DNA of 30,190 bases from assembly GCA_035601815.1 (NCBI GenBank), contig DATNNN010000191.1, positions 1 through 30,190 on the forward strand, read 5' to 3'. The stretch comes from DATNNN01 sp035601815. Its GTDB lineage: Bacteria; Pseudomonadota; Alphaproteobacteria; Rhizobiales; Xanthobacteraceae. Positions 16,548 through 25,518 of the stretch are shown here, piece after piece. The translations under genes were made by a program, and so were the position numbers. The notes under the pieces are model-generated. The model searched no databases and was not told the origin of the DNA. It saw only the letters and a list, made by a program, of their open reading frames with translations. Within the stretch, counting starts at the first letter, position 1. Every line of letters starts with the position of its first letter.

Positions 16548-18505
16548 GCCGCCTTCCCCAGGGGCGGCGCCGACGCGGCGACCGGCGCGATATCGCGGAT
16601 CTTGAGGCGCGCGGCGATCGCGCCCTTGCGGCCGTCCTCGAAGGTGACCTCGGTCTTGATGTCGACTTCCTTGGAACCGTCGTAGAGGGCGGTAATCAGC
16701 GGCGCATAGCGGTCGGCGATGAAGCGACGGCGCACCTTCTGGGTGCGGGTCAACTCGCCGTCGTCGGCATCGAGCTCCTTGTGCAGGATGAGGAAGCGGC
16801 GGATCTGCGCGCCCGCCATCGGCCCTTCCTCGGCGAGCCAGCGGTTCACCTCGATCACATGCGTTGCCAGCATGTCGTAGACGCGCGGATCGGCGGCAAG
16901 CTCCTGGTAGGAGCCGTAGACCACGTTGTTGCGTTCGGCCCAGGAGCCCACCGAGGTGAGGTCGATGTTGAGCATGACGCTAACGAACGCGTGGCCGTCG
17001 CCAATCGCCACCGCCTCGCGGATGTTCGGAAAGAATTTCAGCTTGTTTTCGATATACTTAGGCGCGAACAACGTGCCGTCCGTGAGCCGGCTCACGTCCT
17101 TGGCGCGATCGATGATCTTGAGGTGGCCGGTCTTGCCGTCGAAGAAGCCGGCGTCGCCGGTATGCACCCAGCCGTCGGCGGTCTTCGTCTCCGCCGTCTT
17201 GTCCGGGTCCTTGTAGTAGCCGACGAACACGCCGGGCGAGCGGAACAGCACCTCGCCGTTCTCGGCGATCTTCACCTCGACGTCGAAGTTCGGTTTGCCC
17301 ACGGTGTCGGCGTAGATCTCGCCGTCGGGCTGCGCCGTCACGTACACCGACGCCTCGGTCATCCCGTAGAGCTGCTTCAGGTTGATCCCGATCGAGCGGA
17401 AGAAGCTGAACAACTCCGGCCCGATCGCCTCGCCCGCGGTATAGGCGACGCGGATGCGCGACAGCCCGAAGCGGTTCTTCAGCGGGCCGTACACCAGGAA
17501 GTCGCCGAGCCGATAGAGAATCCGGGCATACAGCGGCACCGGCTGCTTGTTCAGAATCCTCTCGCCCCAACGCCGCGCCACGCCGATGAAATAATGGAAC
17601 ATAGCGCGCTTCGGCTTGCTCGCGTCCTCCATGCGCACCATGGAGAGGGTGAGGATGTTCTCGTAGACCCGCGGCGGAGCGAAGGCGTAGGTCGTGCCGA
17701 TCTCGCGGCGGTCCTCCACTACGGTCTCCGGGCTCTCCGGGCAATTGACGCAGAAGCCGGCGGTGAACGACTGGGCATACGACAGGACATGATCGCCGAC
17801 CCACGCCATGGGCAGATAGGCGATGACCTCGTCGTTCTCGTTCAGGTTGTCGTAGGCGTTGCCGTTTGCGGCGCTCTTGATGGCGTTGTCGTAGGACAGC
17901 ATCACTCCCTTAGAATTGCCGGTGGTGCCGGAGGTGTAGAGGATGACGGAGACGTCGGAGCCCTTGCCGGCGGCGATTTCCTTCTGCCAGTCGAAATCCT
18001 TCTTGCCGCGTCCGAGCGCCTGAACGTCCTCGAACGACTTCAGCCGCGCGTGATCGTAGTCGCGCAGGCCCCAGGGCTCGTCGTAGACCATGTGGGTGAG
18101 CGTCGGCAGCCGGTCGGAGATCGAGAGCAGCTTGTCGACCTGCTCCTGGTTCTGCACCACCGCCACCTTCACGCCGGCATGCGCCAGCACGTAGGCCATC
18201 TCGTCGGCGACTGCGTCGGCATAGACCGGCACCGGGATGCCGCCCAGCGCCTGCACCGCGGTGATCGCCCAATAGAGGCGCGGGCGGTTGCCGCCGATGA
18301 TCGCGACCTTGTCCTCCCGGCCGACGCCGAGCGCGGCGAGACCGACGGAGAACGGCCGGACCTCCTCCAGCACCTGAGCCCAGCTCCAGGTCTGCCAGAT
18401 GCCGAGGTCCTTGAGGCGGAAGGCGGGACGGCTGCCCCGCGCCGCCGCGTTATGCAGGAGCAGTTTCGGAAACGTGTCGGCCTCGACTTTGGGGTCGATG
18501 CGCAA
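16544..18505 (-). CDS. Long-chain-type acyl-CoA synthetase (AMP-binding)
   Basis: This 653-residue adenylate-forming enzyme activates a carboxylic acid with ATP and CoA. The phosphate loop YTSGTTGNSKG is intact at 190-200. Also present are YGMTEAS (about 375), the HTGDAGFFD motif and the hinge lysine region IIDRAKDVSRL. It resembles FadD15-type long-chain synthetases. The start is TTG at 18505, chosen because GGGGAGGG lies five bases upstream and the frame aligns from the first residues (MRIDPKVEADTFPKLLLHNA). It is the first gene of the liv-type operon and overlaps livG by four bases. That coupling implies the transporter cargo is a carboxylate that gets CoA-activated on entry. Whether the substrate is a fatty, branched or aromatic acid cannot be told. 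Confidence 0.9.
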   Translation of the reverse strand: MRIDPKVEADTFPKLLLHNAAARGSRPAFRLKDLGIWQTWSWAQVLEEVRPFSVGLAALGVGREDKVAIIGGNRPRLYWAITAVQALGGIPVPVYADAVADEMAYVLAHAGVKVAVVQNQEQVDKLLSISDRLPTLTHMVYDEPWGLRDYDHARLKSFEDVQALGRGKKDFDWQKEIAAGKGSDVSVILYTSGTTGNSKGVMLSYDNAIKSAANGNAYDNLNENDEVIAYLPMAWVGDHVLSYAQSFTAGFCVNCPESPETVVEDRREIGTTYAFAPPRVYENILTLSMVRMEDASKPKRAMFHYFIGVARRWGERILNKQPVPLYARILYRLGDFLVYGPLKNRFGLSRIRVAYTAGEAIGPELFSFFRSIGINLKQLYGMTEASVYVTAQPDGEIYADTVGKPNFDVEVKIAENGEVLFRSPGVFVGYYKDPDKTAETKTADGWVHTGDAGFFDGKTGHLKIIDRAKDVSRLTDGTLFAPKYIENKLKFFPNIREAVAIGDGHAFVSVMLNIDLTSVGSWAERNNVVYGSYQELAADPRVYDMLATHVIEVNRWLAEEGPMAGAQIRRFLILHKELDADDGELTRTQKVRRRFIADRYAPLITALYDGSKEVDIKTEVTFEDGRKGAIAARLKIRDIAPVAASAPPLGKAA

Positions 18506-18727
18506 GCCAACCCTCCCCGGCTATCGACCGGCGGGGTGGTGCGCCGGCCGTTCAATGATCGTTGGCTGGCCCTCGTGCCGGGGCCTTGGGTTCCCGGTTA
18601 GGAACCAGCTCCGGCGGCGTCAAGCGCTACCGGATACCGCCGATCCTGCGGCGGATGCGGCCGCTAGACAAGCCATGCTTTCGTTGGCTTGGAGGAGGCT
18701 TAACCAGGCCTTTCCGCCTCGAAGCGG
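18506..18727. other. Intergenic region upstream of the acyl-CoA synthetase operon
   Basis: These 222 bp separate the indolepyruvate oxidoreductase stop from the operon that begins with acyl-CoA synthetase. The ribosome site (GGGGAGGG on the minus strand, 18511-18518) is clear. A short hairpin (CCGC / GCGG, 18714-18727) follows the upstream gene without a T-tract. I cannot identify a confident promoter or terminator. Confidence 0.4.
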
Positions 18728-21700
18728 CTATTCGGCCGCCGCAGCGGCGAGCGGCATTCCGCTCTCGCTCGCCGCGCGGAAACGCTGCAGCGATGCCGCC
18801 TCCTCCGCTTTTGCCGTGGTCACCTGCTTCATCTTGACCGGCCCGAAGCCGCGCATCTTCTCGGGCAGCGAAGCGATCGCGACGGCGAGCGCGTGGTTCG
18901 CGGGCTTCAGCGACACGATCAGCTCCTCGACCACCGCCATGTACTCGCGGACGAGCCGGCGCTCGAGCTTGCGCTCCTCGCTATAGCCGAACGGATCGAG
19001 CGGCGTGCCGCGCAGGAAGCGGAAGCGCTTGAGCGCCTTGAACGCCGAGAGAATCCACGGGCCGAAGCTGATCTTGCGCGGGCGGCCGAGGTTCGGGTCG
19101 ATGCCGGCGATCAGCGGCGGCGCCAGCAGGAACTCGTAGCGCAGCTTGCCCTCGAAGCTCGCCGCCACCTGCTTCTCGAACGAGCCGTCGGTGTAGAGCC
19201 GCGCCACTTCGTACTCGTCCTTGTAGGCCATGAGCTTGAACAGATAGCGCGCCACCGCGTCGGTAAGCGCGGTCGCACCCGGCATCCGCACCGCTTCCGC
19301 CGCGCGCACCCGGTCGACCAGGGCGCGGTAGCGCCGCCCGTAGCGGGCGCTCTGATAGTCGGCGAGGAAGACGACCCGGCGCTCGATCACCTCGTCCAGC
19401 GAGCCCGACAGCCGCCGCGCATCGGTGCGTGCGCCCGCCGGGGTCACCATACTCACCACCGAATCGGGATCGGCCGCGGCACGCCGGCCCCATTCGAACG
19501 CGCCGAGGTTCATGGCCACCGCTTCGCCGTTCAGCTCGACGGCCTTCTTGATCGCCTGCTCCGAAACCGGCACCGCGCCGAGCTGATAGGCGTAGCCCAG
19601 GAGAAAAATGTTCTGGCCGAGCGAGGAGCCAAACAGCGCCGTCGACAGCCGCGTCGCGTCGATGAAGCGCGCGTGATCGCGGTCGGCCGCGGTCTGGATC
19701 GAGCGCTTGAGCCGCTCGACCGGCAGCGAGAAATCGGCGTTGCGGGTGAAATCGCCCGGAAACGTCTCGTGGGTGTTGACCACCACCGTGGTTACGCCCG
19801 CGCGCATGGAGGCCACCACCCGTTTGCCGCCGGCCACCACCAGGTCGCCGCCGAGCACGAGGTGGGCGCCGCCCGCCGGCACCCGGATCGCCTGGATATC
19901 CTCGGGCTTCTCGGCGATGCGCATGTGGCTGAACACCGCCCCGCCCTTCTGCGCCAGTCCCGCCATGTCGATAATGGCGGCGGCCTTGCCTTCGAGGTGG
20001 GCGGCGGTTCCCAGCACCTGGGCGATGGTGACGATGCCGGTGCCGCCGATGCCGGTCACGATGATTCCGAAGGTGCCGTTGATCGCCGGCAATTTCGGGG
20101 CCGGCAGCGGCGGCAGCGCGCCGACGCTAGCGGCCAACCCCGTGCCGCGCTTGAGCTTGGCGCCGTGCACCGTCACGAACGACGGGCAGAAGCCCTTGAG
20201 GCAGGAGAAGTCCTTGTTGCAGCTCGACTGGTCGATCTCGCGCTTGCGGCCCCACTCGGTCTCCAGCGGCTGGATCGACACGCAGTTCGACTGCACGCCG
20301 CAATCGCCGCAGCCTTCGCACACGAGCTCGTTGATGATGACCCGCTTGTCCGGATCGGGGAACTCGCCGCGCTTGCGGCGGCGGCGCTTTTCGGCGGCGC
20401 AGGTCTGGTCGTAGATCAGGACCGTGACGCCGGGTATCTCGGCGAGGTCCTTCTGCACCTTCATCAGCTCGTCGCGGTGATGCACGGTCAGGCCCTGCGG
20501 CCAGCCGATATCGCGCGGGTATTTCCACGGCTCGTCGGTGACGACCACGACCTTCTTGACGTCCTCGGCCGCTACTTGGCGAGCGATCATGCCCACCGTC
20601 AGCCCGCCCTCGTGATGCTGGCCGCCGGTCATGGCGACGGCATCGTTGAACAGGATCTTGTAGGTGAGGTTCACGTCGCGGGCGGCGACCGCGGCGCGGA
20701 TCGCCAGGATGCCCGAGTGGTTATAGGTGCCGTCGCCGAGGTTCTGGAACACGTGCTTGCGCTTGGAGAAGGCCGACTCGCCGATCCAGTTCGCGCCCTC
20801 GCCGCCCATATGGGTGAAGCCGAAGGTGGAGCGGTTCATCCACAGCGCCATGGTGTGGCAGCCAATGCCGGCATAGGCGCGCATGCCCTCGGGGACGACG
20901 GTGGAAGTGTTATGCGGGCAGCCGGAGCAGAAGTAGGGCGAGCGCGCCGCTACTTCCTGCAGCTCCGAGAGTGCCGCCTGCGCCTGGCGCAGCCGCGACA
21001 CCCGTTCCGCGATGTCGTCGATATGGCCACGGCGCAGGATGCGTTCGCCAAGCGTGATGGCGATCTCGTTTGGGTCGAGCGCGCCCTTGGATGGGAACAG
21101 CCATTCGCCCTTCTCGTCCTTCTTGCCGACGCAGAGCGGCTGATTGGCGGTGCCGTAGAGCTCTTCCTTCACCTGCACTTCGATGAGCGAGCGCTTCTCC
21201 TCGACAACGACGATGACGTCGAGGCCCTTGGCGAACTCCTTCAGCCCCTCCGGCTCGAGCGGCCACGGGCAGCCGATCTTGTAGAGGCGGATACCGAGCT
21301 CGTTCGCGCGCACCTCGTCGATGCCGAGCTCGTCGAGCGCAAGCCGTACGTCGAGGTAGCTCTTGCCGGTGGTGATGATGCCGATCTTGGCGTTGGGCCC
21401 GCCCGAGGAGATGATCTTGTTGATCTTGTTGGCGCGCAGGAACGCGAGCATGGCGTCGCGCTTGAACTCCTGCAGCCGCGCCTCCTGGGCGAGCGCGCCG
21501 TCGATGACGCGGATGTTGAGGCCGCCCGGCGGCATCTTGAAGTCGGTGGGCGTCACCACCTGGATGCGGTCGACGGCGCCATCGACGACGGCCGTGGACT
21601 CGATCGTCTCCTTGACGCACTTCAGCCCCACCCAGGTGCCGCAATAGCGCGACATGGCGAAGCCGTAGATGCCGTAGTCGAGGAGCTCCTGCACGCCGGC

Positions 21701-22240
21701 CGGATTGAGGATCGGGATCATCACGTCGACGAAGTGGTATTCCGACTGGTGCGCGGTGGTGGACGATTCACAGGTGTGATCGTCGCCCATGAGGGCGACC
21801 ACGCCGCCGTTCTTCGATGAGCCGGCGAAGTTGGCGTGGCGAAACACGTCGCCGGTGCGGTCGACGCCCGGGCCCTTGCCGTACCAGATGCCGAACACGC
21901 CATCGAACTTGCCCTCGCCCTTGAGCTCGGCCTGTTGCGCGCCCCAGAGCGCCGTGGCGGCGAGGTCTTCGTTGAGTCCCGGCTGGAATTTGACGTCGTG
22001 CGCATCGAGCTCCTTCTTGACGCGGAAGAAGGTCTGATCGAGCCCGCCCAGCGGCGAGCCGCGGTAGCCGGTGACGTAGCCCGCGGTGTTCAGGCCGGCG
22101 CGGCGGTCGCGCTCCTTCTGCATGAGCGTGAGGCGCACGATCGCCTGCGTCCCGGTGAGGAACACGTGCGATTTGGACAGGTCGAATCTGTCGTCGAGGG
22201 TGACGTCGGAGAGCGCCATCGCCTGCTTGGTATCGGCCAC
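18728..22240 (-). CDS. Fused indolepyruvate:ferredoxin oxidoreductase (IorAB-type)
   Basis: This large single-chain 2-oxoacid oxidoreductase (1170 residues) oxidatively decarboxylates arylpyruvates such as indolepyruvate or phenylpyruvate to the aryl-acetyl-CoA, reducing ferredoxin. The N-terminal pyrimidine-binding domain opens with GYVTGYRGSPLGGLDQ. The thiamine diphosphate domain holds CSGCPHNTS and NLGDGTYNHSG (near 500). A cysteine cluster follows: Cys641, 644, 647, 653, then 674, 680 and 685, ligating Fe-S. The gamma-type domain begins at VTGIGGTGIVTIAQ (about 718-731). An alpha-helical C-terminal domain completes it. The start is GTG 22240 because AAGGA is seven bases upstream; ATG 22219 is an alternative. 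Such fused enzymes occur in aerobic Proteobacteria and are linked to aromatic amino acid breakdown. It lies upstream of the CoA-ligase and transporter operon on the same strand. Confidence 0.92.
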   Translation of the reverse strand: MADTKQAMALSDVTLDDRFDLSKSHVFLTGTQAIVRLTLMQKERDRRAGLNTAGYVTGYRGSPLGGLDQTFFRVKKELDAHDVKFQPGLNEDLAATALWGAQQAELKGEGKFDGVFGIWYGKGPGVDRTGDVFRHANFAGSSKNGGVVALMGDDHTCESSTTAHQSEYHFVDVMIPILNPAGVQELLDYGIYGFAMSRYCGTWVGLKCVKETIESTAVVDGAVDRIQVVTPTDFKMPPGGLNIRVIDGALAQEARLQEFKRDAMLAFLRANKINKIISSGGPNAKIGIITTGKSYLDVRLALDELGIDEVRANELGIRLYKIGCPWPLEPEGLKEFAKGLDVIVVVEEKRSLIEVQVKEELYGTANQPLCVGKKDEKGEWLFPSKGALDPNEIAITLGERILRRGHIDDIAERVSRLRQAQAALSELQEVAARSPYFCSGCPHNTSTVVPEGMRAYAGIGCHTMALWMNRSTFGFTHMGGEGANWIGESAFSKRKHVFQNLGDGTYNHSGILAIRAAVAARDVNLTYKILFNDAVAMTGGQHHEGGLTVGMIARQVAAEDVKKVVVVTDEPWKYPRDIGWPQGLTVHHRDELMKVQKDLAEIPGVTVLIYDQTCAAEKRRRRKRGEFPDPDKRVIINELVCEGCGDCGVQSNCVSIQPLETEWGRKREIDQSSCNKDFSCLKGFCPSFVTVHGAKLKRGTGLAASVGALPPLPAPKLPAINGTFGIIVTGIGGTGIVTIAQVLGTAAHLEGKAAAIIDMAGLAQKGGAVFSHMRIAEKPEDIQAIRVPAGGAHLVLGGDLVVAGGKRVVASMRAGVTTVVVNTHETFPGDFTRNADFSLPVERLKRSIQTAADRDHARFIDATRLSTALFGSSLGQNIFLLGYAYQLGAVPVSEQAIKKAVELNGEAVAMNLGAFEWGRRAAADPDSVVSMVTPAGARTDARRLSGSLDEVIERRVVFLADYQSARYGRRYRALVDRVRAAEAVRMPGATALTDAVARYLFKLMAYKDEYEVARLYTDGSFEKQVAASFEGKLRYEFLLAPPLIAGIDPNLGRPRKISFGPWILSAFKALKRFRFLRGTPLDPFGYSEERKLERRLVREYMAVVEELIVSLKPANHALAVAIASLPEKMRGFGPVKMKQVTTAKAEEAASLQRFRAASESGMPLAAAAAE

Positions 22241-22367
22241 AGCAAGTCCTTGTGATTCAACGTGCGGCAAACTGGCACAACCGCCGGAGCAGCGCAATTT
22301 CGTTATCGGCATGCCAGCGATGCCTAAATTTCCCGTTTCGCCGGTCTGCGCGCAACGGAGTGACCGA
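22241..22367. other. Intergenic region upstream of the indolepyruvate oxidoreductase
   Basis: These 127 bp separate the SDR stop from the GTG start of the oxidoreductase. AAGGAC on the minus strand, 22246-22251, is the ribosome site. No strong promoter match was found. Confidence 0.35.
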
Positions 22368-23141
22368 CTAGCCGGCCATGAGCAGCTCACCGCCGTCGAC
22401 CACCACGGTGGAGCCCGTCATCCAAGCCCCCGCACCGGACGCGAGCAGCAGGAAGGTGCCGTCCAGATCGCCCGGCGTGCCGAAGCGGGCAAGCGGAATT
22501 TTCGCCTTCAGTTGTTCGCCATCCTCGCTGGCGAGGAAATCGCTGTTTATCTCGGTGGAGATGAAGCCGGGGGCAATGGCGTTCACGCGAATGTTCCTGC
22601 GGGCGAACTCAAGCGCGAGCGCCCGCGTCGCCTGGATCACGCCGGCCTTGGCCACCGCGTAGGCCGAAAGCCCGCGCTCGACCATGTAGCCCGCGATCGA
22701 TGCAATTGTGACGATCGACCCCGGCTTGCCGGCGGCGATCATGCGCCGCGCCGCCTCCGTCGCCGTGAAGAACACCGCGTCGAGATCGGTGCCCATCACC
22801 TTGCGCCACGTCTCCGGCGTCATGTCCACGGCCTTCGCGACCTCGACGACGCCGGCATTGGCCACGAACAGATCAACCGTGCCGAAGGCCTTTTCGGCCG
22901 CGCCGAAGGCGCGCTTCATGGCCGTCTGATCGGTCACGTCGGCCTGCGCCGTCACGGCGCGACCGCCCGCCTTCTCGATCTTGGTCTTGAGGGCCTCGAG
23001 GCGCTCCTTGCGCCGCGCCACCAGCACCACCGCCGCGCCGTTCGCCGCCGCGACCTCGGCGAAGCGCTCGCCGAGCCCGCTCGACGCCCCGGTGACGAGC
23101 GCGACGCGCCCCTTCAGATCGAACAGCTTGCTTGCATCCAT
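22368..23141 (-). CDS. SDR-family NAD(P)-dependent oxidoreductase
   Basis: This is a classical short-chain dehydrogenase/reductase of 257 residues. The cofactor motif TGASSGLG is at about 18-25, NAG is near 90, and the catalytic Ser plus Tyr-x3-Lys are visible in IASIAGYMVERGLSAYAVAK. The C-terminal segment PGFISTEIN follows the active site as usual. The start ATG 23141 is preceded by GGGAGGAG, so the longer in-frame start at 23192 is rejected. The family includes acyl-carrier and hydroxyacyl-CoA dehydrogenases, and the substrate cannot be assigned. It stands between the NicO gene (47 bp upstream) and the indolepyruvate oxidoreductase, all on the same strand, but the gaps do not prove cotranscription. 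Confidence 0.9.
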   Translation of the reverse strand: MDASKLFDLKGRVALVTGASSGLGERFAEVAAANGAAVVLVARRKERLEALKTKIEKAGGRAVTAQADVTDQTAMKRAFGAAEKAFGTVDLFVANAGVVEVAKAVDMTPETWRKVMGTDLDAVFFTATEAARRMIAAGKPGSIVTIASIAGYMVERGLSAYAVAKAGVIQATRALALEFARRNIRVNAIAPGFISTEINSDFLASEDGEQLKAKIPLARFGTPGDLDGTFLLLASGAGAWMTGSTVVVDGGELLMAG

Positions 23142-23188
23142 CCGCTCCTCCCGATGCCCGGCAGCATACGCGCAAGCGAGCGCCGGGC

Positions 23189-24181
23189 TCAAACCGGCAG
23201 CATGCGCTCAGAGACCATGAGACCGGTGATCAGGGCGGCGCCGAACACCACGATCAGGACGGCGCCCGCCACCTCCAGACCCAGGATGAGCATGACCGCG
23301 GTGCCTCCCGAGCGCGTGCGCGCCAGGCGCTCAGCGAAGGCCCTACCCGTCACCGCCAGCGTCGCGATCGCCGTGACGGTGATGGCGGTGCCGAGCGCCA
23401 TCACCAGCGTCGCCACGACGCCGATGAGGAAAATGCCCTGCGACCACGCGAACACGAGAACGAGGATCGCGCCCGAGCACGGCCGCAAGCCCACGGCCAC
23501 CACCGCGGTGGCGCCGCGCTTCAGCCAGCCGCGGCCCTTGAGCTCGCCCGGCTCCGGGCCGTGGGCGTGATCGTCCCCATGGTCGTGACCGTGGGAATGG
23601 GAGTGACCGTGATGATGATCGTGATCATGTCCAGTGCCCCGCCATGCGGCGCGCGCTTGCAGGAAGGCGCCGCCCTTGCGCCAGACGAGCAGGAGGCCGA
23701 ACGCGACGATGAGCCCGTAGGCGGCGAGCTCGATCACCCGCACCGTGAGATTCATCGCCCGCCCGGTGGCGCCGAGCATGACCGAGAGCACACCGACCAC
23801 CGCGATCGCGACGATGGCCTGCAACAGCGCCGCCGCCACCGACAGCGCCACGCCGCGCCGGTAGGTGGAGCCGTCGGCGACGAGATAGGAGGAGATCACC
23901 GCCTTGCCGTGCCCGGGTCCGGCGGCGTGGAACACGCCATAGAGGAAGGAGAGCCAGACGAGCCAGACAGCCGCACTGCCGTCGGTCTTGGCGGCGCGCA
24001 CCGTGGCCGCGAGCATCCGGTAGAATTCCGCCTGCTTGGCGAGGAGCCAGGCGGAGAAGCCAGAAGGCGCCGGCGCCCCGCCGAAGGGGCTCCCCTGCGC
24101 GAGCAACGGCGTCGCGACCAGCGCGGCCGCCGCCAACAGCAATAGTCCGAGAACAAGATCGGCGGATCGGCCGGAACGCAT
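23189..24181 (-). CDS. NicO/RcnA-type nickel/cobalt exporter
   Basis: This inner-membrane transporter of the NicO family (330 residues) probably exports Ni or Co (RcnA-like). An N-terminal signal-like helix is followed by about six membrane segments. Characteristic motifs are GVFHAAGPGHGKAV (about 82-95) and VGLRPCSGAI (230-239). A His/Asp-rich cytoplasmic loop at 185-207 (HDHDHHHGHSHSHGHDHGDDHAH) is the metal-binding stretch. Start ATG 24181 lies four bases after the DUF1007 stop, with GAGG overlapping that stop, so the two are coupled. NicO genes with a DUF1007 partner form a recurring pair in Proteobacteria. Metal specificity cannot be read from sequence. Confidence 0.88.
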   Translation of the reverse strand: MRSGRSADLVLGLLLLAAAALVATPLLAQGSPFGGAPAPSGFSAWLLAKQAEFYRMLAATVRAAKTDGSAAVWLVWLSFLYGVFHAAGPGHGKAVISSYLVADGSTYRRGVALSVAAALLQAIVAIAVVGVLSVMLGATGRAMNLTVRVIELAAYGLIVAFGLLLVWRKGGAFLQARAAWRGTGHDHDHHHGHSHSHGHDHGDDHAHGPEPGELKGRGWLKRGATAVVAVGLRPCSGAILVLVFAWSQGIFLIGVVATLVMALGTAITVTAIATLAVTGRAFAERLARTRSGGTAVMLILGLEVAGAVLIVVFGAALITGLMVSERMLPV

Positions 24182-24185
24182 TGCC

Positions 24186-24824
24186 TCAGCAGCGCACGAT
24201 GATGCGGTTGGCGAACTGGGCGCCGAAGGAGGAGCCAGCTGTCAGGCCGTTGAAGAAGGACTCCGACAGTCCTTGCGACGCGAGGTTGGAAGCGCCCGAG
24301 CGCAGCACTTCGAGCTTGCACGCCGCCGGGGCGCTCACGAGCTTCACCGGGTCGCTCTCGGCGAAATTGAAGGCGACGAAATAGGTGGGGTCGTAGACAT
24401 CGAGCGCGACTTCGCCCGGGGAAGCCGCGCCGGCCTTCACCGGCAGCGTGAAGTGGAGCGTGAGCTGGCTGTCGGCGTACTCGAGCCAATAGTCGACCGG
24501 CGGGTCGAAGGCGACCTGCTTGCCGCCGGCCTTCGCCACCGTGAAGTAATCGAATTCCTTGAGCGAAGAGACATTGACCTCGGCGAGCTCGGCGAGCTCG
24601 TCCCGCGAAAGCTTGCCGTCGTTGTTCTTGTCGAGGCCCTGGGTCGCGAAGGTGGAGAACATCTCGTCGAAGGTCCACACGTGGCGCACGGCGACGAGCG
24701 CCCCGTTCGGCCCGTAGACCACCTCGCTCTTGAACGTCATCCACACGTGCGGATGGGCGTCGGCCGCGGTCGCGCCAAATAGAAGAAGCGCGCCAAGTAT
24801 GAATGGGCGGCAGTCGATCGCCAT
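24186..24824 (-). CDS. DUF1007 family periplasmic protein
   Basis: This 212-residue protein has a signal peptide ending around ADAHPHVW (His at 24 and 26, which may become the mature N-terminus and bind metal). An EF-hand-like loop is complete at Asp65, Asn67, Asp69, Lys71, Ser73 and Glu76 (DKNNDGKLSRDE). The rest has beta-strand character, ending with a Cys. DUF1007 proteins are usually encoded beside NicO-type exporters, as here, and are suspected to hand metal over in the periplasm; their biochemistry is not established. ATG 24824 is preferred; GTG 24842 in frame is possible. Confidence 0.85.
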   Translation of the reverse strand: MAIDCRPFILGALLLFGATAADAHPHVWMTFKSEVVYGPNGALVAVRHVWTFDEMFSTFATQGLDKNNDGKLSRDELAELAEVNVSSLKEFDYFTVAKAGGKQVAFDPPVDYWLEYADSQLTLHFTLPVKAGAASPGEVALDVYDPTYFVAFNFAESDPVKLVSAPAACKLEVLRSGASNLASQGLSESFFNGLTAGSSFGAQFANRIIVRC

Positions 24825-24886
24825 TGCCGGCGGATCCTCCACGAACGGAGCGAACAGGCTCGCCGACTTCGGCGGAACCGTGGCGT

Positions 24887-25432
24887 CTAGCGCGACACGA
24901 CGACTGGGGCGCCGAGGTGAGCGCGCTCGAACAGGTCGGCCGCGTCGGCGTTATGCATGCGGAAGCAGCCGCTCGAGGCGGAGCTGCCGATGGAATAGGG
25001 CGCGTTGGTGCCGTGGATGCGATACTCGCTCCAGCCCAGGTACATGGCGCGGATGCCGAGCGGATTGTGCGGTCCCGGGCCCACCACCTTGGGCAGCCGC
25101 GGGTTCTCGCGACGCATGCGTGCCGTCGGCCGCCAACTCGGGTTGCGATATTTGGCGCTGATCCACAGGTTGCCGGACCACTGGAACTTCGGCTTGCCCA
25201 CGGCGATCGCGTAGCGCACCGCCTTGCCGTCGCCCAGCGTGTAATAGAGCTTGTGCTCCGCGGTCTTGATGACGATCGTGCCTTGCGGCAGGTCGCCGTC
25301 GAAATCGACGACCTCCTTGGTGGTGGCGCCCTGCGGCTGCGCCGCGGATCGCGAACGCGCCGCCTCGGCCGAAGTCATGCTGAGAAGGGTGGACGCCGCG
25401 ATCACCGCGGCCAACGCAATACCCGGCCTCAT
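24887..25432 (-). CDS. L,D-transpeptidase (YkuD domain), exported
   Basis: This periplasmic peptidoglycan enzyme forms 3-3 cross-links or attaches proteins to meso-diaminopimelate. The 181-residue protein has a signal peptide to about Ala24 (TSAEAA). The YkuD domain follows from about residue 50, with catalytic His140 (HGTN) and Cys156 in SASSGCFRM, the signature S-x-G-C-F-R-M. It has no LysM or other anchoring domain. ATG 25432 is preceded by GGGGGCAG. The neighbours on the same strand (DUF1007 62 bp downstream, gamma-glutamyltransferase 86 bp upstream) have no obvious functional link. Confidence 0.93.
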   Translation of the reverse strand: MRPGIALAAVIAASTLLSMTSAEAARSRSAAQPQGATTKEVVDFDGDLPQGTIVIKTAEHKLYYTLGDGKAVRYAIAVGKPKFQWSGNLWISAKYRNPSWRPTARMRRENPRLPKVVGPGPHNPLGIRAMYLGWSEYRIHGTNAPYSIGSSASSGCFRMHNADAADLFERAHLGAPVVVSR

Positions 25433-25518
25433 CTCTGCCCCCGCTACAGCCGTCCCAGGGCGAATGAATCACAATGACGGGGCCTAAGGCAACCCACGGC
25501 TATTAAGGTTTGGTGGGC

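Noticed and set aside
18893..21820. 975-codon plus-strand frame opposite the indolepyruvate oxidoreductase
   Set aside because: Composition is the typical antisense shadow (His/Arg/Ala/Glu-rich, no motifs), while the minus-strand protein carries intact cofactor and Fe-S motifs throughout.
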